From contig JAUXXQ010000115.1 in the NCBI GenBank assembly GCA_030684815.1, positions 1 to 64,000 of the forward strand: DNA of 64,000 nucleotides, in the 5' to 3' direction. The stretch is from Methylobacter sp. (GTDB lineage Bacteria; Pseudomonadota; Gammaproteobacteria; Methylococcales; Methylomonadaceae). The notes under the pieces were generated by a model that saw only the letters and a list, made by a program, of their open reading frames with translations, was not told the DNA's origin and did not search any database. A program made the position numbers and the translations under genes. Every line of letters begins with the position of its first letter. Positions within the stretch are counted from its first letter, which is position 1. Positions 8,923-17,462 of this stretch are shown here, one piece after another.

Positions 8923-10304
8923 CTACTCCATTGATTTATTTGGTTATTCAAAAAAGAACCGGTTGATTGAAACTTGCCTACGACCAAGTCCATGGCTATA
9001 AATTGTTTCATCAGGCCTTTTTGCACGTTATCGAGGCGTAACTGGACGCTCTCACGCTGAACACTCAACGTCTTTAATTGTTTATTCAGCGAAGTTTGGC
9101 GGGTGTCCAAAGCGCCGCCTGTTTGCAGGTATTGCATGACCTTGGTGTTTAACCGGTTGGCAACGCCGTCACTGGAGGAAAACACGTCGCTGACTGATGA
9201 TAAGTTGGTCGCCAACGCCTTATCGAGTGCACCACCATCCATCGACATAACGCCATCTTTATCAATATCAATGCCAATACTTTTTAAGGTATTAAACGCG
9301 CTGCTTGCCGAGCTGACAGGCAAGCTGGTTTGTTGGCGCAGTCCATTTCTGACGTTGCGCAGGATTGAATCACCCAATAAGACGCCATTACTGCCCCCGT
9401 CTTTACCGGCAAATTTGCCCAAGTTTGCGGTGGTGCTTGTCATGGTGTTATAGGCGGCGACAAAGTCAGTGATGGTTTTTTTAATCGCTTCGTTGTCGAG
9501 CTTAATGTCTATGTTGACGTCGGTGTCCGACGCTACCGATTGCAAATTCAGCGTTACGCCTTGCAATACGTCAGAAATAATGTTGCTGCTGCGGGTGACG
9601 GCTTGACCATCAACCAAAATTCTGGCGTCGACGGCATTCTGGCCGCTATAATTTTCGGGCGTTGAGGAATCGAGCCTGCTTAATCCGGCATCACCCACTG
9701 CACTGACTGAAAACGCATTGGCCAAGCCGGTGTCTTTGGCAGTCAGCACTAATTTAGAGACAGTGCCGCCTCCGGGTGTTCCGCTGTCGACATTGATAAT
9801 GCTGGCCATCACACCGTTGTTGTCAGACGCGCTGTTGATGGCGTCACGAATACCCGCCAAGGTGTTATTGCTGCCGTCAAGCGTCAGCAAAAAGTCATCT
9901 TTACCGGCCACCGAAAAAGTCAGCGTACCGGAACCGACCACATCAGATGCGCCGCTAAACTCAGCGGCAGCAACAGATTTTTGCGCCTTGGCCAAGTCAA
10001 GCACTCTCAGCGTGTGGGATCCGGCTACCGAACCTGCTCCTGCGGTGACTTTTAAGATACTTTCATTGCCGGATGTGGCTTGATGGGTTTTAAATAAATT
10101 GACATCGTTCAGCTTACGTACTGCTGTTTGAAAAGTCGACAAAGCGCTTTTAAGGCTGCCCAATCCGCTTACCTGTGCTTTTGCCGCTGTTTCTTGCCGC
10201 GAAATCGCAGCAAACTGCGGTTGGCCTTCGGCAGCAACCAACTGGCTAACGATGCCGTTGATGTCCATGCCGCTGCCCATGCCAAATGCTGATGAAATAG
10301 CCAT
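8919..10304 (-). CDS. fliD: Flagellar filament cap protein FliD (HAP2)
   Basis: Forms the cap that folds flagellin at the filament tip. The FliD N-terminal signature (GMGSGMDINGIVSQLVAAEGQP) and the coiled-coil C-terminus (LSVQRESVQLRLDNVQKGLM...QFIAMD) are both present. The 461-aa length is usual. It lies between flaG and fliS in one minus-strand unit. Confidence 0.97.
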   Translation of the reverse strand: MAISSAFGMGSGMDINGIVSQLVAAEGQPQFAAISRQETAAKAQVSGLGSLKSALSTFQTAVRKLNDVNLFKTHQATSGNESILKVTAGAGSVAGSHTLRVLDLAKAQKSVAAAEFSGASDVVGSGTLTFSVAGKDDFLLTLDGSNNTLAGIRDAINSASDNNGVMASIINVDSGTPGGGTVSKLVLTAKDTGLANAFSVSAVGDAGLSRLDSSTPENYSGQNAVDARILVDGQAVTRSSNIISDVLQGVTLNLQSVASDTDVNIDIKLDNEAIKKTITDFVAAYNTMTSTTANLGKFAGKDGGSNGVLLGDSILRNVRNGLRQQTSLPVSSASSAFNTLKSIGIDIDKDGVMSMDGGALDKALATNLSSVSDVFSSSDGVANRLNTKVMQYLQTGGALDTRQTSLNKQLKTLSVQRESVQLRLDNVQKGLMKQFIAMDLVVGKFQSTGSFLNNQINQWSR

Positions 10305-10337
10305 AACGTTCTCCTGTCTTTATTTATCTAACCTGTG

Positions 10338-10787
10338 TTAAACCGTGTCTTGAAGTATCGTCCCCTGATTGTCGCCCTCAAGCTCCTGCATCCTCTTGAC
10401 GAAACTCAGCATCTCCTCAGAGGGGATTTGCCGCACCACATCGCCAGTATTGCTATCAACCACTTTAACCACAACTTTTTGCGTCGAATCATCAACCTCA
10501 AACTTCAGGCTACGATTGGTCGCCTGAAAAATGGAATTGCCTGTCTCTGCCGCCGATTTGACCGAGTCTAAAGAAGCCTCTTTTGCCTCTTTTGCCTCTT
10601 TTGCTTCTTTTGCCTCAACGCTTACAGTTGAAGCCTGTATTTTTAACTCTGCTTTGGCAGGACTAAGGCCAGCCTGTTGTTCTTTGGCTGCTGTAGTCTT
10701 AGCTGAAACATCATTCAGGTCATTTTGCTTATTTCTCAGAACGGGCACAGGAACAAGCTTAGATACGTTTGTAATTTCACTGTTCAT
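10338..10787 (-). CDS. flaG: FlaG family protein
   Basis: Flagellar protein thought to influence filament length. The C-terminal half carries the FlaG core (SLKFEVDDSTQKVVVKVVDSNTGDVVRQIPSEE...). The N-terminal half is low complexity and includes EAKEAKEAKEAKEA, encoded by perfect 9-bp tandem repeats, which keep the frame if copy number changes. It starts a unit with fliD-fliS-fliT. A strong terminator separates it from the flagellin upstream, so it needs its own promoter or read-through; I saw no clear sigma site. Confidence 0.9.
   Translation of the reverse strand: MNSEITNVSKLVPVPVLRNKQNDLNDVSAKTTAAKEQQAGLSPAKAELKIQASTVSVEAKEAKEAKEAKEASLDSVKSAAETGNSIFQATNRSLKFEVDDSTQKVVVKVVDSNTGDVVRQIPSEEMLSFVKRMQELEGDNQGTILQDTV
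10576..10616. repeat. 9-bp tandem repeat inside flaG
   Basis: Unit gcctctttt occurs three times perfectly, then once with one change (gcttctttt), then as a partial fifth unit. It encodes repeated Lys-Glu-Ala triplets in FlaG. Copy-number change would be in frame. Confidence 0.95.
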
Positions 10788-10814
10788 GACACCAACCTTC
10801 TAATTTGATCTAGT

Positions 10815-10840
10815 GAAAAAGGGAGGCCACGGCCTCCCTT
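10815..10840 (-). terminator. Rho-independent terminator after third flagellin
   Basis: Read on the minus strand, AAGGGAGGCCGTGGCCTCCC is a compact GC-rich stem followed by TTTTTC. It lies between the flagellin stop and the flaG start. Confidence 0.9.
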
Positions 10841-10857
10841 GATTATTGCCATGATGC

Positions 10858-11700
10858 CTATCTGAGCAAACTCATTACTGCCTGTGGCGCCTGGTTCGCC
10901 TGCGCCAGCATCGCAGTGCCGGCCTGCTGCAGAATCTGATTTCGACTGAGGTTTGCAGTTTCAGAAGCAAAATCAGTATCGGTGATCCGTGAACGGGCTG
11001 CCGATTGGTTCTCGATAGAAGATTGCAAATTGGCAACAGTCGTAGTGAAGCGGCTTTGGACTGCACCCAGCTTGGCTCTTGAAGTATCGATGGTGGCAAT
11101 AGCCGCATCTAAAGCAGCAATAGCAGAAAGGGCATTACCAGCACTATCTCCGACTATACTCGCAATAATAACGCTGGCCACACCAGCCATACCTGACACA
11201 TTAGAAATTTGGATACTTATTTGATTGTCAGCCGCAGTATTAGCCCCAACCTGAAAGTTCACACCATCGGATAAGCCGCCACCAAGGACTTTTTTGCCAT
11301 TGAACTCAGTATTAGTAATAATACGGGTCAATTCCGCATTTAATTGCTGGAATTCTGTATTCATCTTTGCCCTATCATCTGTTGTCACACCACCATCATT
11401 GGCCGATTGCACCGCCAAGTCACGCATACGTTGCATGGTATCAGTTAAGGAACCCATAGCCGCTTCAGCGGTTTGCGCCAAAGAAATGCCGTCATTGGCA
11501 TTTCTGGTCGCAACAGTCATACCGCGTATTTGCGAGGTCATCTTGTTACTGATTGCCAAACCTGCCGCATCATCCTTAGCGGAGTTAATGCGTAGACCTG
11601 ACGACAACCGCTGCATGGTTGTTGAAAGGTTATTATTGGTTTGATTTAATTGCCGTTGACTGTTAAGTGAACCGACGTTTGTGTTGATTACCATTGACAT
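10858..11700 (-). CDS. fliC: Flagellin (copy 3, divergent)
   Basis: Third flagellin, also 280 aa, with full D0/D1 ends but clearly diverged from the other two (starts MSMVINTNVGSLNSQRQLNQ, ends ANQAPQAVMSLLR). The GAGGGT ribosome site stands about 8 nt before ATG. Unlike copies 1 and 2 it has a sigma-28 promoter and a strong terminator of its own. It is therefore probably the late-class filament protein, while the other two follow the RpoN tier (inference). Confidence 0.97.
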   Translation of the reverse strand: MSMVINTNVGSLNSQRQLNQTNNNLSTTMQRLSSGLRINSAKDDAAGLAISNKMTSQIRGMTVATRNANDGISLAQTAEAAMGSLTDTMQRMRDLAVQSANDGGVTTDDRAKMNTEFQQLNAELTRIITNTEFNGKKVLGGGLSDGVNFQVGANTAADNQISIQISNVSGMAGVASVIIASIVGDSAGNALSAIAALDAAIATIDTSRAKLGAVQSRFTTTVANLQSSIENQSAARSRITDTDFASETANLSRNQILQQAGTAMLAQANQAPQAVMSLLR

Positions 11701-11768
11701 GATCTTACCCTCAAAAAATATTAAAAAAATAAAGCTTCTAAAAAACTACCCTTTCAAACTCGTAATAG

Positions 11769-11795
11769 TTATCGACGTTATCATTGCTTCCTTTA
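11769..11795 (-). promoter_or_regulatory. Sigma-28 (FliA) promoter of third flagellin
   Basis: On the minus strand TAAAGGAA, 11 nt, then GTCGATAA. The E. coli FliA consensus is TAAAGTTT-N11-GCCGATAA, so spacing is exact and 12 to 13 of 16 positions agree. It lies about 70 nt upstream of the start codon. Confidence 0.85.
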
Positions 11796-11875
11796 GTTTT
11801 TTTTTAATTTATTTTTAATCCCTATTCCATACTGATGCGCCATGACACCCCCTATTCCGCTTTAAACGGAAGAGC

Positions 11876-12772
11876 TTAAAATTCATCATTTTTTATTATA
11901 GCCTGAAGGCTGATAATGTCAGCGTGAGGCAAGCTAAAGGATTTACCGCCAGGAGGGATGCAACTAACTACTTTTTTGCCTATGAGCAAAGCCACTACCA
12001 TCGCCATAGACCCGCAACCCACCACAACATCACTGTCAATAACCTCCTCCAGCAAGGTATGTTCACCGCCCATCTCAATAGGCAACCCGAACTCATCTTG
12101 AGCCCAACTATATTTTCCTGCCCGCTCGGAAGGATGCGGGCGGATCAAAACACGCCTAATCGGCTTGCCTAACGCCGCACAGTTGGTAAGGAAGTAACGT
12201 AACGCATCTTCTTCCACATAACCCCAAAAATACGCATCACCATGCCGCAGTAATGCATGTTCACCAATGGGTTCGCAAATATAGAGAACGGAAAGCGAAT
12301 CCTGTGCAGGCAAATTGCGTGCTTCAATTGCCGCCAACTCTTGCCTAATATCCAATAAGTATGGATTATCCACCCATGTGACCGGAAGCCCCGGAAAAAC
12401 TTCTTTTGCCATTGTTTCAGCCATCCGGTCACCAACCCAAATTTCATCCGGCAAAAAAGTTGCGCCTGATCGGGTAAAACGCTCGCGGTAATTCACCCAA
12501 TGGTCAATAAATGCGACAGAATGCTTGCCCAATGAACGCGCCAATTTTATCGCATTAATCTCAATATCCGACTGCCAGCTGGTACCGCAAAGAATCGAGG
12601 CCGACCGGCGTACCGCTTCGTCAAGTGGTGTTGTTTTAATAGGGCCTAACTTGCGCTCAAATACTTTACAGGCTGGCCCCTCCAATACGTAAAGGTAATC
12701 CAAGCCTGTCTGGCGTGCATAACTGCTGAGGATTTCAGCCCCTCCCGCATCATGACAAACCAGCGCAATCAT
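11876..12772 (-). CDS. Unknown protein of the nonulosonate locus
   Basis: I do not recognise this 298-aa protein with certainty. It opens MIALVCHDAGGAEILSSYA and carries a late glycine-rich segment, DVVVGCGSMAMVVALLIGKK, followed by a Pro-Gly turn. That layout resembles the sugar-nucleotide-binding half of GT-B folded glycosyltransferases or 2-epimerase-like proteins. It is translationally coupled (ATGA) to the GNAT gene and is last in the DegT-GNAT unit, so a role in sugar or glycan assembly is likely but unproven. Confidence 0.6.
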   Translation of the reverse strand: MIALVCHDAGGAEILSSYARQTGLDYLYVLEGPACKVFERKLGPIKTTPLDEAVRRSASILCGTSWQSDIEINAIKLARSLGKHSVAFIDHWVNYRERFTRSGATFLPDEIWVGDRMAETMAKEVFPGLPVTWVDNPYLLDIRQELAAIEARNLPAQDSLSVLYICEPIGEHALLRHGDAYFWGYVEEDALRYFLTNCAALGKPIRRVLIRPHPSERAGKYSWAQDEFGLPIEMGGEHTLLEEVIDSDVVVGCGSMAMVVALLIGKKVVSCIPPGGKSFSLPHADIISLQAIIKNDEF

Positions 12773-13311
12773 AAACCCACACCCCTTTCAAACTCAGCCC
12801 GCAATATGCCATATTCGAGTAAGTCAACCCTGGAACCCTCCAAGAAAAAATGTTGGCGCTGAGTGCCCTCAAGCACCATCCCCATAGTTTGGGCGAGCTT
12901 TTTCATGGCATCATTAGTTGCTGCTGTTCCACAATAAATACGCTCCAGATTTAACTTATTAAATCCGTGCCCTAATATTTTTTTACCCGCCAGTAATCCA
13001 ACGCCTTTAGCCCAATGCCTCTTATCACCTAATAATATTGCAAATTCAGCCGTTCGGTCGATCCACGAAATAGCCTGCAAACTGATATTGCCAATGTGCC
13101 CATCATTAACATGGCAAATTGCCCAAACAACACGGTCTTCCCGGTTCAATGCCTCCACATAGCTATTAAAATAAGCTTTCGTCTTAAAGAGCTTGCCATG
13201 AGAACTATATCGGGTGACGTCTTGGTCTTCAAACCAACTGGGGTAAACCCCATCCAAATCAGCTTCTGCAAGGTGCCGAACGAAATAATCTTTACTGAGT
13301 TGGTAAATCAT
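12769..13311 (-). CDS. GNAT family N-acetyltransferase
   Basis: 180-residue RimJ/RimL-like acetyltransferase (GNAT). Visible features are the central strand region VWAICHVNDGHIGNISLQAI and the acetyl-CoA region followed by GFNKLNLERIYCGTAATNDAMKKLAQTMGM. The track ORF begins inside the aminotransferase; the ATG overlapping its stop (ATGA) gives MIYQLSKDYF. It probably acetylates the amino group introduced by the upstream DegT enzyme, as paired aminotransferase/acetyltransferase genes do in deoxyamino-sugar pathways (inference). Confidence 0.85.
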   Translation of the reverse strand: MIYQLSKDYFVRHLAEADLDGVYPSWFEDQDVTRYSSHGKLFKTKAYFNSYVEALNREDRVVWAICHVNDGHIGNISLQAISWIDRTAEFAILLGDKRHWAKGVGLLAGKKILGHGFNKLNLERIYCGTAATNDAMKKLAQTMGMVLEGTQRQHFFLEGSRVDLLEYGILRAEFERGVGL

Positions 13312-14600
13312 TTTAATCCCTCCATTTGATCCCACACCTTCCGAAACGCTCGGCCAATTAAATCCACATCGTCATCTGTCAACTCATGCATACACATGGC
13401 AAAACCTAAATAAGTAAAATCGTGCAGCCTTTCCGCCACCGGGCAAATACCTTTCCGGTAGCTCACCTCACGTCGACAAATATCCGACGACCAAGGAAAC
13501 CCTTTTGAGCCATAAGCTATTTTTTGTTGATACATGGGCAACAAATGAATATTCATATAGCCAGCAGAAAGTCCTATGACCCCTTCAGCCTCAAGCGCCT
13601 CTATGATGCGCGAACGCGACACACCAAGCCTTTCACTATCCAATACCATTGGATACACGTAATAGGCGTGGGTACAATCTTTTTTAACTATTGGTACGCG
13701 CAGACCCGGTAAGCCCGACAGCTCTTTGCTGAGACGTTCGGCAGCGCGTTGGCGACTGGCAACAAAGCCATCCAGTTTCTTCAGTTGTTCGATACCTATG
13801 GCGCACTCGACTTCTCCCAGTCTAAAATTATAACCAACCATATTGCGCAAGTCCGTGCTTCCCTTGCCGGACACAACCGCTTCAGCATGATTACGGATCA
13901 AGCGCAAGTGCTCAGCGAACTCATCATCATTGGTGACAAGAATCCCACCCTCCCCAGTATGAATATGTTTGTGATAATTAAGGCTATAACCGCCCACATC
14001 AGCTAAGGTGCCGGTTACTTTACCCTTGTAATAGGTACCTGGCGCCTGGGCCGAATCGGTGATCACTTTGAGGCCATGCCGTTCGGCAATCGCCATCAGC
14101 GCATCCATATCCGCCGAGTGGCCAAAAATATCCACAGCCATAATCGCCTTGGTATAGGGCGTGATGTTTGCCTCCACAGAAGCAGGATCAAGATTAAAAG
14201 TTTCGGGTTCAATGTCGGCAAAAACAGGAATGGCGTTCCAGTGCAAAATAGCTGTTGCACTGGCGCACATAGTCCACGGCGTGACAATCACCTCATCACC
14301 GGGTTCTATACCGATTGCGCCGACCGCTGCAATCAAACCCGACGTCCAAGAGTTGACAGTAACGGCATGTTTAACGCCAAAGTAAGCCTCACACTGGCGC
14401 TCAAACTCCTGCACCTTGGAGCCGCCATAAAAATCAGGGCTCCAACAACCCAAAAACTTAGACAACACGCCGCTTTCAACGACCTGTTTAGCCGCCTCAA
14501 CTTCCTCTATTCCAATCGAATTGTAAGCTTTAAATGCAGTTTGTATGGTTTTTCCGCCCCCGAACAGGGCAAGTTTTTCTGTGTTTACTGTATTGCTCAT
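13308..14600 (-). CDS. DegT/DnrJ/EryC1/StrS aminotransferase
   Basis: PLP-dependent sugar aminotransferase (class VI). Substrate-binding and PLP features are visible: VTVNSWTSGLIAAVGAIG, DSAQAPGTYYKGK and the Schiff-base lysine region SLNYHKHIHTGEGG. At 430 aa it is somewhat longer than PseC. It is a second aminotransferase in the locus and heads a unit with a GNAT enzyme and an unknown protein, separate from the pse operon. It may build another amino sugar or modify the glycan. Confidence 0.92.
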   Translation of the reverse strand: MSNTVNTEKLALFGGGKTIQTAFKAYNSIGIEEVEAAKQVVESGVLSKFLGCWSPDFYGGSKVQEFERQCEAYFGVKHAVTVNSWTSGLIAAVGAIGIEPGDEVIVTPWTMCASATAILHWNAIPVFADIEPETFNLDPASVEANITPYTKAIMAVDIFGHSADMDALMAIAERHGLKVITDSAQAPGTYYKGKVTGTLADVGGYSLNYHKHIHTGEGGILVTNDDEFAEHLRLIRNHAEAVVSGKGSTDLRNMVGYNFRLGEVECAIGIEQLKKLDGFVASRQRAAERLSKELSGLPGLRVPIVKKDCTHAYYVYPMVLDSERLGVSRSRIIEALEAEGVIGLSAGYMNIHLLPMYQQKIAYGSKGFPWSSDICRREVSYRKGICPVAERLHDFTYLGFAMCMHELTDDDVDLIGRAFRKVWDQMEGLK

Positions 14601-14679
14601 AATGACTCATATCTTTGATTATATTAATCAACCAGATTATTTAAGTAATTTCCTGAAAAGGACTTACCAAAAAGTGTCC

Positions 14680-14730
14680 ACGAAAGGCAAGAAAAAACAC
14701 GAAAATTTCGTGTTTTTTCTTGCCTTTCGT
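14680..14730. terminator. 51-nt palindrome, probable bidirectional terminator
   Basis: Two perfect 25-nt arms (ACGAAAGGCAAGAAAAAACA... and its complement) around one base. The inner CACGAAAATTTCGTG stem is followed by T6 on both strands, so it can terminate in either direction. It lies between the end of the pse operon and the DegT unit. The outer sequence 'tgtccacgaaaggca' recurs near 1.45 kb, so it is also part of a dispersed repeat. No gene lies in the 280-nt gap. Confidence 0.75.
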
Positions 14731-14880
14731 AGGCTCTATATTTTTACAGCCCATGACCATTAAGGAATATTATTTCTCGGAAATCACATTAGGAATGAAA
14801 ATAAAACAACTTGAACAATTGCATCTGCAAAGCCAGAGACTAAGCCTAATGCGTTATTTTTTGTACAAGTTAATAAATTT

Positions 14881-15888
14881 TTATTCCTTAACATTGTAGG
14901 CTTGCTGCTTGATTTTTTCGCACATGTCTTGTGCGGCAAGTGCTGATTCACCACTACTCGCCAGCAAATCGCCTTGTTGAATGGCGCGGTAAATATTATC
15001 CGCAGCATTGAGCATCGCGCCTGGGTATTGCCCTACTCGGCGGACACCCGCATCAAGCACACGATAACCTTTGAATGTCCCGCTATCCAAGACGGCACGC
15101 TCGCGCCAGAACAGGCCGCCTTCTTCCATGATGACCATGCCCACTGAAAAAACTAACTGAAGTTCAAAGATTGCATAATCCTCAGCATGACCGCAAGCAA
15201 GCATGACTGGTATGCCCGAAGCCCCCTCCAACCAAACCGGCACCGTCGGATCGTTGGCAAAAAAATCATGTATGGGCTTACCGACCTTAACAATCTCCAT
15301 AGCCCCCACAAGAAGATGCAAAAGATCAACCATGTGCGAACCGTTGTTCAAAACCCCCTTATTATAATAGCCCATGACTGACCGCAACTGCCCCCATCGC
15401 CCCGCTTGCATGTTGGCATGAAGTGTTGAGATTTCGGCATCCCAACGACGCGTGTAATTTATCGCAAGCCGAATATTCAATTGGGCGCATTCCTCAAGCA
15501 GCCTTTGATTTTCAGTGACCGATGTTGTCAACGGTTTCTCACAAAAAATTAGCTTTGGCTGCAAACTCAAAGCCATTTCCAGATCATGGGCATGACACTC
15601 TGTTGGCGAACAGATGCTAATCACATCGAATTGCTTACCGGATGCCAATGCCTCCTCAATCGTCTGGAAACCGGTAGCCACCCCCCAAGCAGCCATAAAT
15701 TCGCCACGCCGTTTGTCATCCGGCTCAACACATGCGAGCAAATCAAACCGCCCATCCCGCATGTATGCACCCGCATGAGTAGAGGGTAAATGTCCCGCGA
15801 CGCGTCCCTGATCAAAGCCGCCAGCAATATTGCCACAGCCTACAATCAAGACTCGCAAAGATGCTAAATCCCTGCTTGCCGTACTCAT
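14881..15888 (-). CDS. Gfo/Idh/MocA family oxidoreductase
   Basis: NAD(P)-dependent sugar oxidoreductase, 335 aa. The Rossmann start VLIVGCGNIAGGFDQGR and the family EKP motif (LIFCEKPLTTSVTENQRLLE) are present. It is the last gene of the pse operon and overlaps the pseI stop (ATGA). The standard Pse pathway needs no such dehydrogenase, so it probably makes or alters a variant of the sugar (inference). Confidence 0.88.
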   Translation of the reverse strand: MSTASRDLASLRVLIVGCGNIAGGFDQGRVAGHLPSTHAGAYMRDGRFDLLACVEPDDKRRGEFMAAWGVATGFQTIEEALASGKQFDVISICSPTECHAHDLEMALSLQPKLIFCEKPLTTSVTENQRLLEECAQLNIRLAINYTRRWDAEISTLHANMQAGRWGQLRSVMGYYNKGVLNNGSHMVDLLHLLVGAMEIVKVGKPIHDFFANDPTVPVWLEGASGIPVMLACGHAEDYAIFELQLVFSVGMVIMEEGGLFWRERAVLDSGTFKGYRVLDAGVRRVGQYPGAMLNAADNIYRAIQQGDLLASSGESALAAQDMCEKIKQQAYNVKE

Positions 15889-16931
15889 TTAATCAACGCC
15901 CACCCCAACGCCGTCCCTTTTTTTACAGCGTGCCTCACAGACTTGCCTAGCAACTGTTCCAAATACTTCGTCGGCAAGCCAAAACCAGGACGGATTGCAC
16001 GCACATTGTCACGCGTCAACACATCGCCAGCTTTCAAATCTTGCACCACATACAGCGAGCGCCGAAACACCATGGATTTCTTTTCGGCTTCTGTAGCGCC
16101 GTAACTGACTTGGCCTAGCGCTTGCCAGGCGCGTTCGGTTTCCACCACCAATTGCGCCATTTCAGCGGGCTCCATCGAAAAAGTGCTGTCCACGCCGCCA
16201 TCGGCACGATTAAGGGTAAAGTGCTTTTCAATGACGGTTGCGCCCAATGCCACACTGGCGACCGATACGCCGACACCCAGAGTGTGGTCGGATAAGCCGA
16301 CTTCGCAAGCGAAAAGCTCGCGCATGTGCGGAATAGTCAAAATGTTGGTGTTATTGGCGGTTGCCGGGTAGGTGCTGGTGCATTTAAGCAAAATCAAATC
16401 GTTGCATCCGGCCTCGCGGGCGGTGCGCACCGTATCATCAAGTTCGGCAATGCTGGCCATGCCGGTAGAGATAATCAGCGGTTTGCCGGTAGCGGCGACA
16501 CGGCGGATTAGCGGCAAGTCCGTATTTTCGAATGAGGCAATCTTGTAGCAGGGCGCATCCAAACTTTCCAGCAAATCCACTGCGGTATCATCAAACGGGG
16601 TGCTGAAAGCAATAATACCCAGTTCGTGCGCCCGTTCGAAAATCGGTTGATGCCATTCCCATGGGGTGTAGGCCTCGCCATAAAGCTTATATAAAGACGT
16701 TCCTGCCCACAGGCTCTTGGGGTCGCTGATATGGAATTCGCGCTCATCCAGATCCAGTGTCATGGTGTCGGGCGTGTAAGTCTGAATTTTCAGCGCATGT
16801 GCGCCGCTTTTGGCGGCCGCCTCGACAATGTCCAAGGCGCGTTCGAGCGATTGGTTATGGTTGCCGGACATTTCAGCGATGATGAACGGCGGATGGCCTG
16901 TGCCGATTTTTTTGTCTCTAATGATGATCAT
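15885..16931 (-). CDS. pseI: Pseudaminic acid synthase
   Basis: Condenses 2,4-diacetamido-2,4,6-trideoxy-L-altrose with phosphoenolpyruvate to pseudaminic acid. The NeuB-like TIM barrel is seen (PPFIIAEMSGNHNQSLERAL, LKCTSTYPA, GLSDHTLGVGVSVASVALG, EKHFTLNR). The C-terminal SAF/antifreeze-like domain has RRSLYVVQDLKAGDVLTRDNVRAIRPG. The N-terminal sequence and position after pseG-pseH support PseI rather than NeuB or LegI. Overlaps pseH by ATGA. Confidence 0.95.
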   Translation of the reverse strand: MIIIRDKKIGTGHPPFIIAEMSGNHNQSLERALDIVEAAAKSGAHALKIQTYTPDTMTLDLDEREFHISDPKSLWAGTSLYKLYGEAYTPWEWHQPIFERAHELGIIAFSTPFDDTAVDLLESLDAPCYKIASFENTDLPLIRRVAATGKPLIISTGMASIAELDDTVRTAREAGCNDLILLKCTSTYPATANNTNILTIPHMRELFACEVGLSDHTLGVGVSVASVALGATVIEKHFTLNRADGGVDSTFSMEPAEMAQLVVETERAWQALGQVSYGATEAEKKSMVFRRSLYVVQDLKAGDVLTRDNVRAIRPGFGLPTKYLEQLLGKSVRHAVKKGTALGWALIK

Positions 16932-17455
16932 TTATTTATTCCTGTCGGTGATTCTTTGGCAAGCCATTCACGTTTAAGCAGACCAAAGCAAACTAAATCG
17001 TGATAATCAGTGCCGTCGAAATACTGGTCACGCAGTATCCCTTCCTGCACAAAGCCGAGTGACTTATGCAGGTTAATTGAGGGCTGATTCCAATGCAGCG
17101 CCTGTCCGCAAACTTTATATAAATTTTCTTTTTTGAACGCATGAGCTAAAGCCGCCAGCCCGAGTTTTTTACCCGTTCCTTTTGCGGCATCAGGAGCGGC
17201 ATAAAAACCCCAGTCCACCACACCGTGGTAGTTTGTTTCTTTAAATTGGACAAATCCACCACATTGTTTGTCCATTTCAAATACCAGTAACTCTATACCA
17301 GCGTTGTTCGATGCACGGTCGAACCATGAGGCATGTTCTTCGCTTGAAATTTCATGTTGTGTGAACATATAGCGCCGAATTTCAGCGTGATTGCGTAATG
17401 CCAAAACGCTTTCAAGATCGGCGGCAGTCATTAGCCGTAGACAATTTTGACCCAT
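16928..17455 (-). CDS. pseH: Pse pathway N-acetyltransferase
   Basis: GNAT enzyme that acetylates the 4-amino group of UDP-4-amino-4,6-dideoxy-N-acetyl-altrosamine. 175 aa, with LRNHAEIRRYMFTQHEIS and the acetyl-CoA region DAAKGTGKKLGLAALAHAF typical of PseH. Location between pseG and pseI supports the name. Confidence 0.9.
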   Translation of the reverse strand: MGQNCLRLMTAADLESVLALRNHAEIRRYMFTQHEISSEEHASWFDRASNNAGIELLVFEMDKQCGGFVQFKETNYHGVVDWGFYAAPDAAKGTGKKLGLAALAHAFKKENLYKVCGQALHWNQPSINLHKSLGFVQEGILRDQYFDGTDYHDLVCFGLLKREWLAKESPTGINK

Positions 17456-17462
17456 AGCAGCA

